36,268 nt of DNA from Bacillota bacterium (GTDB lineage Bacteria > Bacillota > Clostridia > Lutisporales > Lutisporaceae). Every line of letters begins with the position of its first letter. Position 1 is the first letter of the stretch. Location: the NCBI GenBank assembly GCA_023230985.1, contig JALNWH010000007.1, positions 1 to 36,268 on the forward strand, given 5' to 3'. The translations under genes were made by a program, and so were the position numbers. Below, one piece after another: positions 16,222 through 24,005 of this stretch. Under the pieces are notes generated by a model. It was given only the letters and a program-made list of their open reading frames with translations, did not search any database and had not been told where the DNA came from.

Positions 16222-17037
16222 ATGAAAAAGATATGGCCTGACGGGATAAAATGCGGAGTGGCATTTACATTTGATTTGGATGCTGAAACCTTTTGGTTTT
16301 CACGAACTATGGATAGTAAGCACTCCGTGAATTTAATGGCAGAGGGCTCATATGGGCCGAATGTTGCATTGCCCAGAATCCTTGATATGCTGGACAGACA
16401 AGATTTGAAATCCACATTTTTTATACCCGGATGGGTTATCGAAAGGCATACGGAGGCTTGCAGGGAAATTGTAAAAAGAGGTCACGAGATAGGATATCAC
16501 GGATATTTACACGAAAAGTCATATTTTATTGAGCAGGAAAATGAATTAATAATAAAATCAAAAAAGATAATGAAGGATTTGCTTGGTGTTGAGCCAAAAG
16601 GCCACAGGGCACCGGAAGCGGATTTAAATAAGGAAACCATAGAGTTAATTGCCAAAAACGGTTTTGAATATTCTTCAAATATGATGGATAGGGATTGCCC
16701 TTATCTACATAAAACCGGTGATGGTGAGTATTTACCTGAACTTCCTTTTAACTGGCTTTACGATGATTCTTCTCATTTCTTTTTCACTGTACAGGAACCA
16801 TCAAGGAGGCCTATTATGCCCACAAGTATTGTAAAGGAAATCTGGTTGGAAGAATTTGAAGGCATTTATGAAGAAGGAGGTTCCTTGACCTTTGTATTGC
16901 ATCCTTGGATATGCGGCAGGGTCAGCAGAGTAAAGATGCTGGAAGAGATCATTGAGCATATAAAGAAAAAACCCGGAGTGCTTATGGGCCCTGCTTATGA
17001 AATATGCAGAAAAGCAAAAGAAGGTTTAATAAAGTAA
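16222..17037 (+). CDS. Polysaccharide deacetylase-family (CE4) hydrolase, PuuE/PgdA-like
   Basis: A 271-aa NodB-homology protein. The metal triad is visible: an Asp in FTFDLDAE (D18, D20), then H93 and H97 in GYHGYLHE. RAPEADLN and LHPWICGR fill the other conserved positions. It has no signal peptide or membrane anchor, unlike secreted peptidoglycan deacetylases. With the early FDLD motif it resembles cytoplasmic relatives such as PuuE allantoinase, HpPgdA and cyclic imide hydrolases, which open amide or imide bonds. As the last gene of a peptide-utilisation operon, an amide or cyclic imide/ureide substrate is more likely than a polysaccharide (inference). A terminator follows the stop at once. 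Confidence 0.83.
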   Translation: MKKIWPDGIKCGVAFTFDLDAETFWFSRTMDSKHSVNLMAEGSYGPNVALPRILDMLDRQDLKSTFFIPGWVIERHTEACREIVKRGHEIGYHGYLHEKSYFIEQENELIIKSKKIMKDLLGVEPKGHRAPEADLNKETIELIAKNGFEYSSNMMDRDCPYLHKTGDGEYLPELPFNWLYDDSSHFFFTVQEPSRRPIMPTSIVKEIWLEEFEGIYEEGGSLTFVLHPWICGRVSRVKMLEEIIEHIKKKPGVLMGPAYEICRKAKEGLIK

Positions 17038-17039
17038 AT

Positions 17040-17075
17040 AACAATAGCAGCCTTTAAGGCTGCTATTGTTATTTT
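17040..17075 (+). terminator. Rho-independent terminator of the first peptide operon
   Basis: AACAATAGCAGCC pairs perfectly with GGCTGCTATTGTT around a short loop, followed by ATTTTT. It begins a few bases after the deacetylase stop and ends the unit from promoter P2. Confidence 0.93.
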
Positions 17076-17116
17076 TGCGCTATCACACTGCCTTGTCACA
17101 CTGTCCATTTTTTTAC

Positions 17117-17196
17117 TGTCACTTTGAGCGAAGGGGAGAGTCTTCTATCACCGAGGCTTTAAAGATTCTTCAGTCACTACGTTCCTTCAGAATGAC
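17117..17196. repeat. Imperfect inverted repeat of the dispersed intergenic type
   Basis: TGTCACTTTGAGCGAAGGGG...AGTCTT (17117-17144) pairs imperfectly with AAGATTCTTCAGTCACTACG...AATGAC (17162-17196). The right arm is longer, containing an extra segment. GTCATTCTGAGCGAA...GAATCTT elements of this kind are scattered in many clostridial and other genomes as short non-coding palindromes. An open frame of 67 codons through it (17066-17269) is a by-product and not called as a gene. Only one copy is in this window. Confidence 0.7.
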
Positions 17197-17574
17197 GTGG
17201 GTAGGGATGTCGCTTAGTTACGTTTTGCTGTCACTTTATGTTAGGATTACTATGAATTCAATAACATGATATAATAAAATAAAAAATATTATATTTGAAA
17301 AAGCAAGAAATATGATGGAATTATTTGTGAGATTGGGTCATAAAAGGGCTTTAAAGAAACATTAATCATTCGGGTAATTAACGCTTAATTATAGCAAAAG
17401 AATGAAAAACATTGAAGAAAAAAAATTTTTAGGTAGAATAGAAATAAGATATATAAATAATTCTTAATAAATTTTAAGTAATCTATACTTTCTTACAGAC
17501 TATTTATACTTTTTGATTGCTTGTAAAAAATGTTTTTATAACTATTTTAAATTTTATTAAGCCGGGAGTTATAA
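17197..17574. other. Non-coding gap upstream of the sensor kinase
   Basis: About 380 AT-rich bases without a credible gene. The only structure I see is the palindrome TAATTAA-CGC-TTAATTA at 17375-17391, roughly 200 bases before the kinase start, which could be an operator. No convincing sigma-A or sigma-54 promoter could be assigned by eye, though the kinase gene must start from somewhere in this stretch. Confidence 0.5.
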
Positions 17575-19608
17575 ATGAAAAGATATGCTTTATTAAAAAA
17601 ACTACTTTTTTTCTTCATTTTTTTTTCTTATCTATTTTCACTAGAAATTTATGCAGTTGATGAGATAATCCGAGTTGCATTTGAACCCAAAAATCCGCCT
17701 TTTCAGTTTGAGGAAGATGGTAATGCTGTAGGAATTCACATAGATATGTTAAATAAAATAGCTGAGAAAAATAATTTTCATCTTATTTACATCCCTTACC
17801 ACAGTGAAGATAAATGTCTTGATGCTGTTTTAAATAATCGGGCTGATGTAGCATTAGGTATTAAGGTCAATAGCTTAAGGAATGATGATTTTTATCTTTC
17901 TGATGTATTAACTCAATCTGATATTTGCATCCTTGCATCAAAACAAAATTCTAAAACAATACAAGATATATCTAATATAAATAGCCTATCTGTGGCAATT
18001 GAGAATAATTCTATCAATTACTCTTACCTGCATAATATGACGAATCTAGGTTACCGTGTTGTGGGAAATCAGGAAGAAGCATTTCAGTTATTAATAACAG
18101 GTAAGACAGATTTATTAGTTGGGAATAGACACAGTGCATTATATCAATTAGATCGCGAGGGACTTATTAATAAATATATAATTATTAATAATTATATAAC
18201 CCCAATAGAGTATACGATAGTCATGCGCAAGGGTAATGAAATTCTTCTAGATAAAATTAATGCAAGCATTAAAGATTTGCGTATTGAAGGAAGTTATCAA
18301 ACCATTTTTGATGAATGGATATCTGATAGAGATCTGACTATAAAGAATTGGATTAAACCTTTTCTTGTTCCATTTTACATTGCGGTTGGGATCTTGTTGC
18401 TTATATTATTTAATGAATACAGATTAAAAAAAGTATTGAAAAAAAAGGTGAGTTTAAAGACTAAAGAATTGCAAGAGATAAACAAAGAATTAAAAAAACA
18501 AATGCTAGAAAATCGTAATTATAACGAACTCAATGATTATATTGTTAAAAGCTATCCAAGTGCTATTATAGTTATTGATAATCAGTATCAGATAACCCAG
18601 TGTAATGAGAAGGTAAAATCGTTCGTAAAAAAACAAAAAAACCTTATAGGAGAAAATGTTATGGATATTCCCATACCGTCTTATATACTTAGCCAGTATG
18701 GAGATAAGGTTTTTAATGAAAATGTTACTATAATTAATCGGGAACTGGAATTATCAGTTGATAATGACATAAATAAAATCTATCGTTATAGTATCTATCA
18801 GTTATTTGATATAAAAAAGGAAATTCGAGGTGTGGTTCTTTCATTCGAAGATATTACTCATGAAATTCTCTTTAAGGAGGAGCTGTTTGAAAAACAAAAG
18901 AATAAGGCATTAAACCAGATTATTGCAGGAATTGCACATGAGATTCGAAACCCATTAACTTCTATTAAAATTGCCATGGAGATGATATTTTCAAAAAACA
19001 GGGCTTTACAAGCACAAGATCAAATGGCAGTTTTGCTTCCGGCAGAAATCGATCGTATCAATTCTCTAATTAACAATCTAATTGATTATGCTAAGCCCCA
19101 TGCAGCTCAGAAAGAAAGGGTAATACTGCTGGAACTTGTGGAATTTTGTATAGATCTAATTCTACCGGCTTTAAAAAATAAACGAATTAAAATTTGTATG
19201 GATGTAGAGGAAAATTTAGCAATCCATGCAGATAGGAATCAGATAGAACAGGTTTTTATCAATGTTATTTTAAATGCCTTTGAATCAATTCTTGAAAAAA
19301 TAAAGAGGGAATCCCCTAATCAGAAAAATTATAATTTAAAAATTAGGGCTTATGACAATAATGATGGATATATATATATACAATTTTTTGATGAAGGAAT
19401 TGGCATGAATGAAGAAACAGTAAAACGTTCAACAGAATTATTTTATACAACGAAACCCAATGGAAAGGGAATAGGGCTTTCATTTTGTAAACAGGCCATA
19501 GAAGAAAATGGTGGGAAAATTATGATAAAAAGCGAATTGGATAAGTATACCAAGGTCACTATTAAATTGAGGAGGAGCAATGAAGAAAAAGGTATTAATC
19601 ATAGATGA
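17575..19608 (+). CDS. Sensor histidine kinase with extracytoplasmic SBP_bac_3 domain
   Basis: A 677-aa membrane kinase. Residues 1-28 form a signal/anchor; about 33-250 match amino-acid-type periplasmic binding domains (IRVAFEPKNPPFQFEEDGNAVG and later GRADVALG-like and TDLLVGN segments). A transmembrane segment lies at about 265-283, then a coiled linker, a PAS domain at about 318-430, HisKA with phosphoacceptor H455 in GIAHEIRNPL, and HATPase_c with NVILNAFESI, DEGIGMN and GKGIGLSF. It senses a small ligand, probably an amino acid or short peptide, outside the membrane and phosphorylates the response regulator encoded next, with which it overlaps by 29 bases. A weak GGGAG precedes the ATG. 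Ligand is unknown. Confidence 0.92.
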   Translation: MKRYALLKKLLFFFIFFSYLFSLEIYAVDEIIRVAFEPKNPPFQFEEDGNAVGIHIDMLNKIAEKNNFHLIYIPYHSEDKCLDAVLNNRADVALGIKVNSLRNDDFYLSDVLTQSDICILASKQNSKTIQDISNINSLSVAIENNSINYSYLHNMTNLGYRVVGNQEEAFQLLITGKTDLLVGNRHSALYQLDREGLINKYIIINNYITPIEYTIVMRKGNEILLDKINASIKDLRIEGSYQTIFDEWISDRDLTIKNWIKPFLVPFYIAVGILLLILFNEYRLKKVLKKKVSLKTKELQEINKELKKQMLENRNYNELNDYIVKSYPSAIIVIDNQYQITQCNEKVKSFVKKQKNLIGENVMDIPIPSYILSQYGDKVFNENVTIINRELELSVDNDINKIYRYSIYQLFDIKKEIRGVVLSFEDITHEILFKEELFEKQKNKALNQIIAGIAHEIRNPLTSIKIAMEMIFSKNRALQAQDQMAVLLPAEIDRINSLINNLIDYAKPHAAQKERVILLELVEFCIDLILPALKNKRIKICMDVEENLAIHADRNQIEQVFINVILNAFESILEKIKRESPNQKNYNLKIRAYDNNDGYIYIQFFDEGIGMNEETVKRSTELFYTTKPNGKGIGLSFCKQAIEENGGKIMIKSELDKYTKVTIKLRRSNEEKGINHR

Positions 19609-20947
19609 TGAAATAAGTATTTGCAGCACATTATCCTTTGCATTAAAAGATAAATATGATGTGCGTATGGCTATTGAACCATACGATGCAATCAAAATAT
19701 TACAAAATGAATTTATTAATATATGCTTATTGGATTTAAGATTAGGCGGACATGATGGTAATGAGTTGCTTATAAAGATAAAAGAAATGGATCCGACTAT
19801 AATTGTAATTATAATGACAGCATATGCAAGTATTGATACTTCTGTTGAGGCAATCAGGAGAGGAGCATATACGTACTTAGCCAAGCCATTAAATTTAGGA
19901 GAGTTATTTTTGGTATTGGAACAGGCTATAGAATATCAGCAATTGAATGAAAAAGTAGAATATTTAAATAAGGAAATTGAGAAAAAATATGTTTACAACG
20001 GTATTATTGGTAGAAGTCCACAAATGAAAAATATATATATGATGATAGAAAAACTTAAAAATGTGGATACAAGTGTAATGATCTTAGGTGAGAGTGGAAC
20101 CGGTAAGGAAATAATTGCCAAGGCTTTACACTATTCAGGTAAACGGAAAAATGAAAAATTCGTAGGGGTGAATTGTGCAGCTATACCGGAAACACTTTTG
20201 GAAGGCGAACTATTCGGGTACAAAAAGGGGGCCTTTACAGGTGCGGTTGCTGATATGAAGGGAAAATTTGAGGTAGCTAATAAGGGTACTCTATTTTTGG
20301 ACGAAATAGGTGATATGACATTATCTTTACAAGCAAAACTGCTTAGGGTTCTACAAGAAAAAGAATTTACACCACTTGGGAGTAATGAAAAAAGAAACTT
20401 TGATATAAGGGTTTTGGCTGCAACAAACAAGGACATTACATCTTTGGTTGAGAAAGGCAGCTTTAGGCAGGATCTTTATTTTCGAATCAATGTTGTGCAA
20501 ATTCACATACCACCACTGAGGGAGAGAAAACAGGACTTAAGATTATTAATTAACCATTTCATCGGTCTTCACAATAAAGAATTGGGAAAGCATATAAAAG
20601 GGATGTCTAAAGAAGCTCAAAGAAAGCTTTTAGATTATTCATATCCGGGAAACGTAAGGGAACTTTCAAATATACTAGAATATGCAATGGTGCTGACAGA
20701 CGATGAAACTATAGAAGCTGATGATTTGCCTCAAGAAGTGTCTTATTATCAAAAAAATAGGGTAGGACATAGTGAAAGTGTTTTCAAAGAAGATTTGTTG
20801 GGGCTTTCTTTAAAAAAGATAGAGGCAAAAATTATTCATGCAACACTTATTAATAATAATGGGCATCGCCAAAAAACAGCTAAAATGCTTGGTATTAGCG
20901 AACGCGGATTACGTAACAAAATAAAAGAATACGATATTAACATATAA
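19580..20947 (+). CDS. NtrC-family sigma-54 response regulator
   Basis: A 455-aa response regulator with three domains. The receiver has acidic DDE near the start, phosphoacceptor D52 in CLLDLRLGG and a conserved K in LAKPLNLGE. The AAA+ domain has Walker A GESGTGKE (170-177), the intact GAFTGA loop (217-222) and Walker B GTLFLDEIGD. The Fis-type helix-turn-helix is TAKMLGISERGLRNKIKEY. AGGAGGAG lies before the ATG inside the end of the kinase gene, so the pair is translationally coupled. A sigma-54 promoter for the adjacent peptide importer lies 275 bases downstream and is the obvious target. All functional motifs are intact. Confidence 0.94.
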   Translation: MKKKVLIIDDEISICSTLSFALKDKYDVRMAIEPYDAIKILQNEFINICLLDLRLGGHDGNELLIKIKEMDPTIIVIIMTAYASIDTSVEAIRRGAYTYLAKPLNLGELFLVLEQAIEYQQLNEKVEYLNKEIEKKYVYNGIIGRSPQMKNIYMMIEKLKNVDTSVMILGESGTGKEIIAKALHYSGKRKNEKFVGVNCAAIPETLLEGELFGYKKGAFTGAVADMKGKFEVANKGTLFLDEIGDMTLSLQAKLLRVLQEKEFTPLGSNEKRNFDIRVLAATNKDITSLVEKGSFRQDLYFRINVVQIHIPPLRERKQDLRLLINHFIGLHNKELGKHIKGMSKEAQRKLLDYSYPGNVRELSNILEYAMVLTDDETIEADDLPQEVSYYQKNRVGHSESVFKEDLLGLSLKKIEAKIIHATLINNNGHRQKTAKMLGISERGLRNKIKEYDINI

Positions 20948-20953
20948 TAAAAG

Positions 20954-20986
20954 CGGCAAATATTGCCGTACAGGCACAAATTGCCG
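20954..20986. promoter_or_regulatory. Tandem GGCA/TGCC dyads, candidate activator sites
   Basis: CGGCAA-ATA-TTGCCG (20954-20968) is followed by GGCA-CAAAT-TGCC (20973-20985), dyad centres 18 bases apart. They lie about 240-260 bases upstream of sigma-54 promoter P3 and start seven bases after the response-regulator stop. Paired dyads at this distance suit oligomeric NtrC-type activators. There is no T-run, so a terminator is unlikely, but RNA hairpins cannot be excluded. Confidence 0.5.
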
Positions 20987-21098
20987 ATAATACTTTTCGA
21001 TAAATATATAAAGAACATATAAGGGGTTCCATTTAGTGGAAAAAAGAAAGCATATTTTGTTTATAAACATTTAAAATATATATAATTTAACTAACTAT

Positions 21099-21150
21099 AA
21101 ATAATGATACAGGAGCCATTACATCTTAATAGCTCCTGTATCATTATTTT
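21099..21150 (+). terminator. Long-stem terminator after the two-component genes
   Basis: AAATAATGATACAGGAGC (21099-21116) pairs with no mismatch to 21132-21149 around a 15-base loop; T-rich bases end the 3' arm. It probably ends the kinase/regulator unit before promoter P3. The T-run is short, so efficiency is uncertain, and the 18-bp DNA dyad could also bind protein. Confidence 0.68.
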
Positions 21151-21221
21151 GTGAAATAGGAATCTTTATATTTTTAAAAATAATAAAATATTATGGTATT
21201 ACAACAATCAATAATATAGAC

Positions 21222-21237
21222 TGGCATACAACTTGCA
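21222..21237 (+). promoter_or_regulatory. Sigma-54 (-24/-12) promoter P3
   Basis: TGGCATA-CAAC-TTGCA matches the -24/-12 consensus, GG (21223-21224) and GC (21235-21236) ten bases apart. Predicted start is near 21248, about 50 bases before the binding-protein ATG. It heads the second peptide operon and lies next to an NtrC-type regulator gene. Confidence 0.88.
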
Positions 21238-21298
21238 TTATAAACTAGATTGAAACTTTAGTAACAAAGTTGTTAAATGAAAAAGGAGGAATAGTATT

Positions 21299-22840
21299 AT
21301 GAGAAAAAAGACAGTATTTATGGTGTGTTTTTTATTAGCTTTAACATTATTTACAACCGGATGTGGTAAAGAAAAAGCAGACCTAGAATCGAAAGGAACA
21401 GAAACTATTATAAAAGATAGTCTAGTTTTTGGGATGCCAGCTGAAGTTCAAACTTTAGATCCGGCCAAGATTTATTCTTTTAGGGCATGGAGTGTTTTTA
21501 ATCAGATTTATGAACCATTAATTAAAAGTTGCTCTGACGGTACTTTAGAGCCGGGATTAGCAGAAAGCTGGGATATTTCTGATGATGGAACGGAAGTAGT
21601 TTTCCACTTACGCCAAGGTGTTAAATTTCATAATGGTGAAACGATGACGGCCGACGACGTTGCATTTTCATTAAACAGGGCTATAGAATCACCTAATCTA
21701 ACATCTATTAATTCTGCAATGGATAAGGCAGAAATAATAGATGATGGAACTGTGAAACTTACTTTGAAATATCCATTTTCAGCTATTGAGTCCTGTGTAG
21801 GGCACGCTAATATGTCTATAGTCAATAAAAAAGCTGTAGAAGATGATCCGGAAAAATTTGAAAGAAATCCGGTTGGTACAGGACCTTATTATTTAGCAGA
21901 TTGGAAAACAGGGGATAAATATGTGTTTGAAAGTTTTAAAGATTATTGGAAAGGTGAGGCGGAAATTAAACACTTGACATTTAAGATTGTTTTAGACGGC
22001 AATACCGCTATTATTGCTCTTGAAAATGGAGAAATAGATATTTTAGATGCTCCGCCGGCTTCTGAAAGGAATAGATTGGTAAACAATAATGACATACAAT
22101 ACCATGAGACAGAGATGTCCGGTTCTTTTTATATTGCTATCAACAATCAAAGAAGTCCGCTTTCTGATCCCAAGGTAAGAAGAGCTATTAGCTACGGAAT
22201 TGATAAAGAAGCAATGATGATTGCGGCATCTGACGGAGTTGGGGCGATACTGGATTGTTTCCCTGCTAAAGCTGCATTTGGTTATCCTGATGATGTAAAG
22301 GGAAATCCGCATGATCCGGAAAAAGCTAAACAATTACTAACTGAATCCGGCTATCCTGATGGTTTTGATATTAGTATTATTACTGATACGGATCCAAAAT
22401 ATTACAAGCCTTCAGAGGTACTACAAGACTCACTAAAGAAAATAGGTATTAATGCAGAACTGGATGTAGTAGATCTTAACCAAACTTTAATACGCGTAAG
22501 GCAAGAAAGAGACTTTGAATTGCATATAGATGGTACATCTGCACCCTATCTAGATTGCAATTATATATATGGATTTTTCCATGGGGATCAAATAGGAAAA
22601 GGTCAAAACTATTTTGGATGTGATAATAAAGAGCTTAATGATTTACTTGATCGTGGAAGAGTATCCCAAGATAGTGAAGAAAGAAAAACAATATATAAAA
22701 GGGTTTGTGAGATAATTAATGAAGAAGCAATAGCTATTCCAATATATAGCGGTATGCAAGCTGTTGCTGCTACGAAAGATCTTAAAGGTGTACAACCAAA
22801 TCCTATGGCAAGATACTATATTTATGATTATTCATGGTAG
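21299..22840 (+). CDS. Peptide ABC transporter substrate-binding lipoprotein (family 5), second system
   Basis: A 513-aa family-5 binding protein. The signal ends in lipobox FTTGC with lipidated C22. Family signatures include GLAESWDISDDGTEVVFHLR, GVKFHNGE, DVAFSLNRA, GTGPYYL and DYWKGEAEIKHL. It would capture a di- or oligopeptide or similar ligand at the outer face of the membrane. It differs clearly from the first binding protein at 8094, so the two systems probably have different ligands. AAAGGAGG precedes the ATG. Its position as first gene after sigma-54 promoter P3 makes its production dependent on the adjacent two-component system (inference). Confidence 0.93.
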   Translation: MRKKTVFMVCFLLALTLFTTGCGKEKADLESKGTETIIKDSLVFGMPAEVQTLDPAKIYSFRAWSVFNQIYEPLIKSCSDGTLEPGLAESWDISDDGTEVVFHLRQGVKFHNGETMTADDVAFSLNRAIESPNLTSINSAMDKAEIIDDGTVKLTLKYPFSAIESCVGHANMSIVNKKAVEDDPEKFERNPVGTGPYYLADWKTGDKYVFESFKDYWKGEAEIKHLTFKIVLDGNTAIIALENGEIDILDAPPASERNRLVNNNDIQYHETEMSGSFYIAINNQRSPLSDPKVRRAISYGIDKEAMMIAASDGVGAILDCFPAKAAFGYPDDVKGNPHDPEKAKQLLTESGYPDGFDISIITDTDPKYYKPSEVLQDSLKKIGINAELDVVDLNQTLIRVRQERDFELHIDGTSAPYLDCNYIYGFFHGDQIGKGQNYFGCDNKELNDLLDRGRVSQDSEERKTIYKRVCEIINEEAIAIPIYSGMQAVAATKDLKGVQPNPMARYYIYDYSW

Positions 22841-22865
22841 TTAAAGGATTGGAGGATAAAAAACT

Positions 22866-23954
22866 ATGAACCAATTGTATTTTGATAGACTTCTGAAAGA
22901 ACTTAAAAAAAATGATATTGATGCAATGTTAATCGCTCCATCGGATGAGTTACGATTTATCCTTGGAAACACACCGGATTTGTGTGAGCGGTTTCAAGGC
23001 CTGTTTATAAAAGAAAATGGGGATTCATTTTATATATGCAATCTATTGACTGCCGGGGAGATGAAAACTTACCTTAATGAAGAAGTCCAATTATATGAAT
23101 GGTTTGATGGAGATGAATATATAGATGTTGTCGAGAAGGCATTGAATGATTACCAATTGGTTGGTAAAACAATTGCCGTTAATTCAACTGCCCAAGCTTG
23201 TAGAATCTTAGAAATTGCAGAAAAATTTGAACTAAAATTGATTCCGGGAAATCAAATACTTGAGGAAATTCGTATTATTAAAACAGAGAAAGAGATAGAA
23301 AGCTTGAAGCAATCATCATGTATTGCTGATAAGGTATTTGAGGATTTGCTTAATTATATTCGACCCGGTATTAAAGAGGTTGATATTAGGAATTACTTCG
23401 TCCAATTATTTTTAAAACATGGAGGCGAATACGCCTCCTCTGTTGTTGCTTTTGGAGCTAATTCTTCATATCCTCACTATATGGGCACCCAAGCTGTTAT
23501 TCAAGAAAAGGATATAGTTTTGTTGGATTTTGGCGGCTATTACAATGGAATGAGATCCGACATAACTAGAACCATATTTGTGGGGGATATTACTGATAAA
23601 CAAAAAGAAATATATCGAATTGTTCTAAATGCGAATGAAGCCGGTATAAAGGCTGCATTTAGCGGAGCTTTTATACCGGATATCGATAAAGCGGCAAGAG
23701 ATATTATATGCAAGGAAGGATATGGAGAATATTTCACTACACGACTTGGTCATGGGATTGGATATATGGGACATGAAGCACCTGATATAAAGCAATCAAA
23801 TAAAAGATATCTAGAAAAAGGGATGGCTTTTACAATTGAACCCGGTATTTACTTAACGGGATGTTTTGGAATTAGAATAGAAGATGTAGTTGTTATTACT
23901 GATAAAGGTACAGAGGTTTTAAATAATGTAACAAAAGATATTGTTGTACTATAA
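22866..23954 (+). CDS. M24-family metallopeptidase (Xaa-Pro aminopeptidase type)
   Basis: A 362-aa peptidase with a creatinase-like N-terminal domain (1-130) and a pita-bread catalytic domain. All five metal ligands are seen: D221 in LLDFGG, D232 in RSDITRT, H296 in LGHGIGYMGH, E325 in FTIEPGIYL and E339 in RIEDVVV. Relatives remove N-terminal residues before proline, cleave Xaa-Pro dipeptides or, in creatinase, hydrolyse creatine. Length is that of bacterial PepQ/YpdF-like aminopeptidases. It is cytoplasmic and lies 25 bases after the binding-protein gene, with GGAGGA before the ATG. It probably opens imported proline-containing or otherwise blocked peptides. Confidence 0.9.
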   Translation: MNQLYFDRLLKELKKNDIDAMLIAPSDELRFILGNTPDLCERFQGLFIKENGDSFYICNLLTAGEMKTYLNEEVQLYEWFDGDEYIDVVEKALNDYQLVGKTIAVNSTAQACRILEIAEKFELKLIPGNQILEEIRIIKTEKEIESLKQSSCIADKVFEDLLNYIRPGIKEVDIRNYFVQLFLKHGGEYASSVVAFGANSSYPHYMGTQAVIQEKDIVLLDFGGYYNGMRSDITRTIFVGDITDKQKEIYRIVLNANEAGIKAAFSGAFIPDIDKAARDIICKEGYGEYFTTRLGHGIGYMGHEAPDIKQSNKRYLEKGMAFTIEPGIYLTGCFGIRIEDVVVITDKGTEVLNNVTKDIVVL

Positions 23955-24005
23955 GAACAATTTGAATTTACACAATTGTATTTTATTAAGAAAGGATGGC
24001 AAAGT

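Noticed and set aside
17066..17269. 67-codon plus-strand frame
   Set aside because: It runs through the dispersed inverted repeat after the terminator, has no ribosome site, and its composition is that of the repeat.
19480..19884. 134-codon minus-strand frame across the kinase/regulator junction
   Set aside because: It lies opposite two genes with complete family motifs and has no family features or ribosome site of its own.
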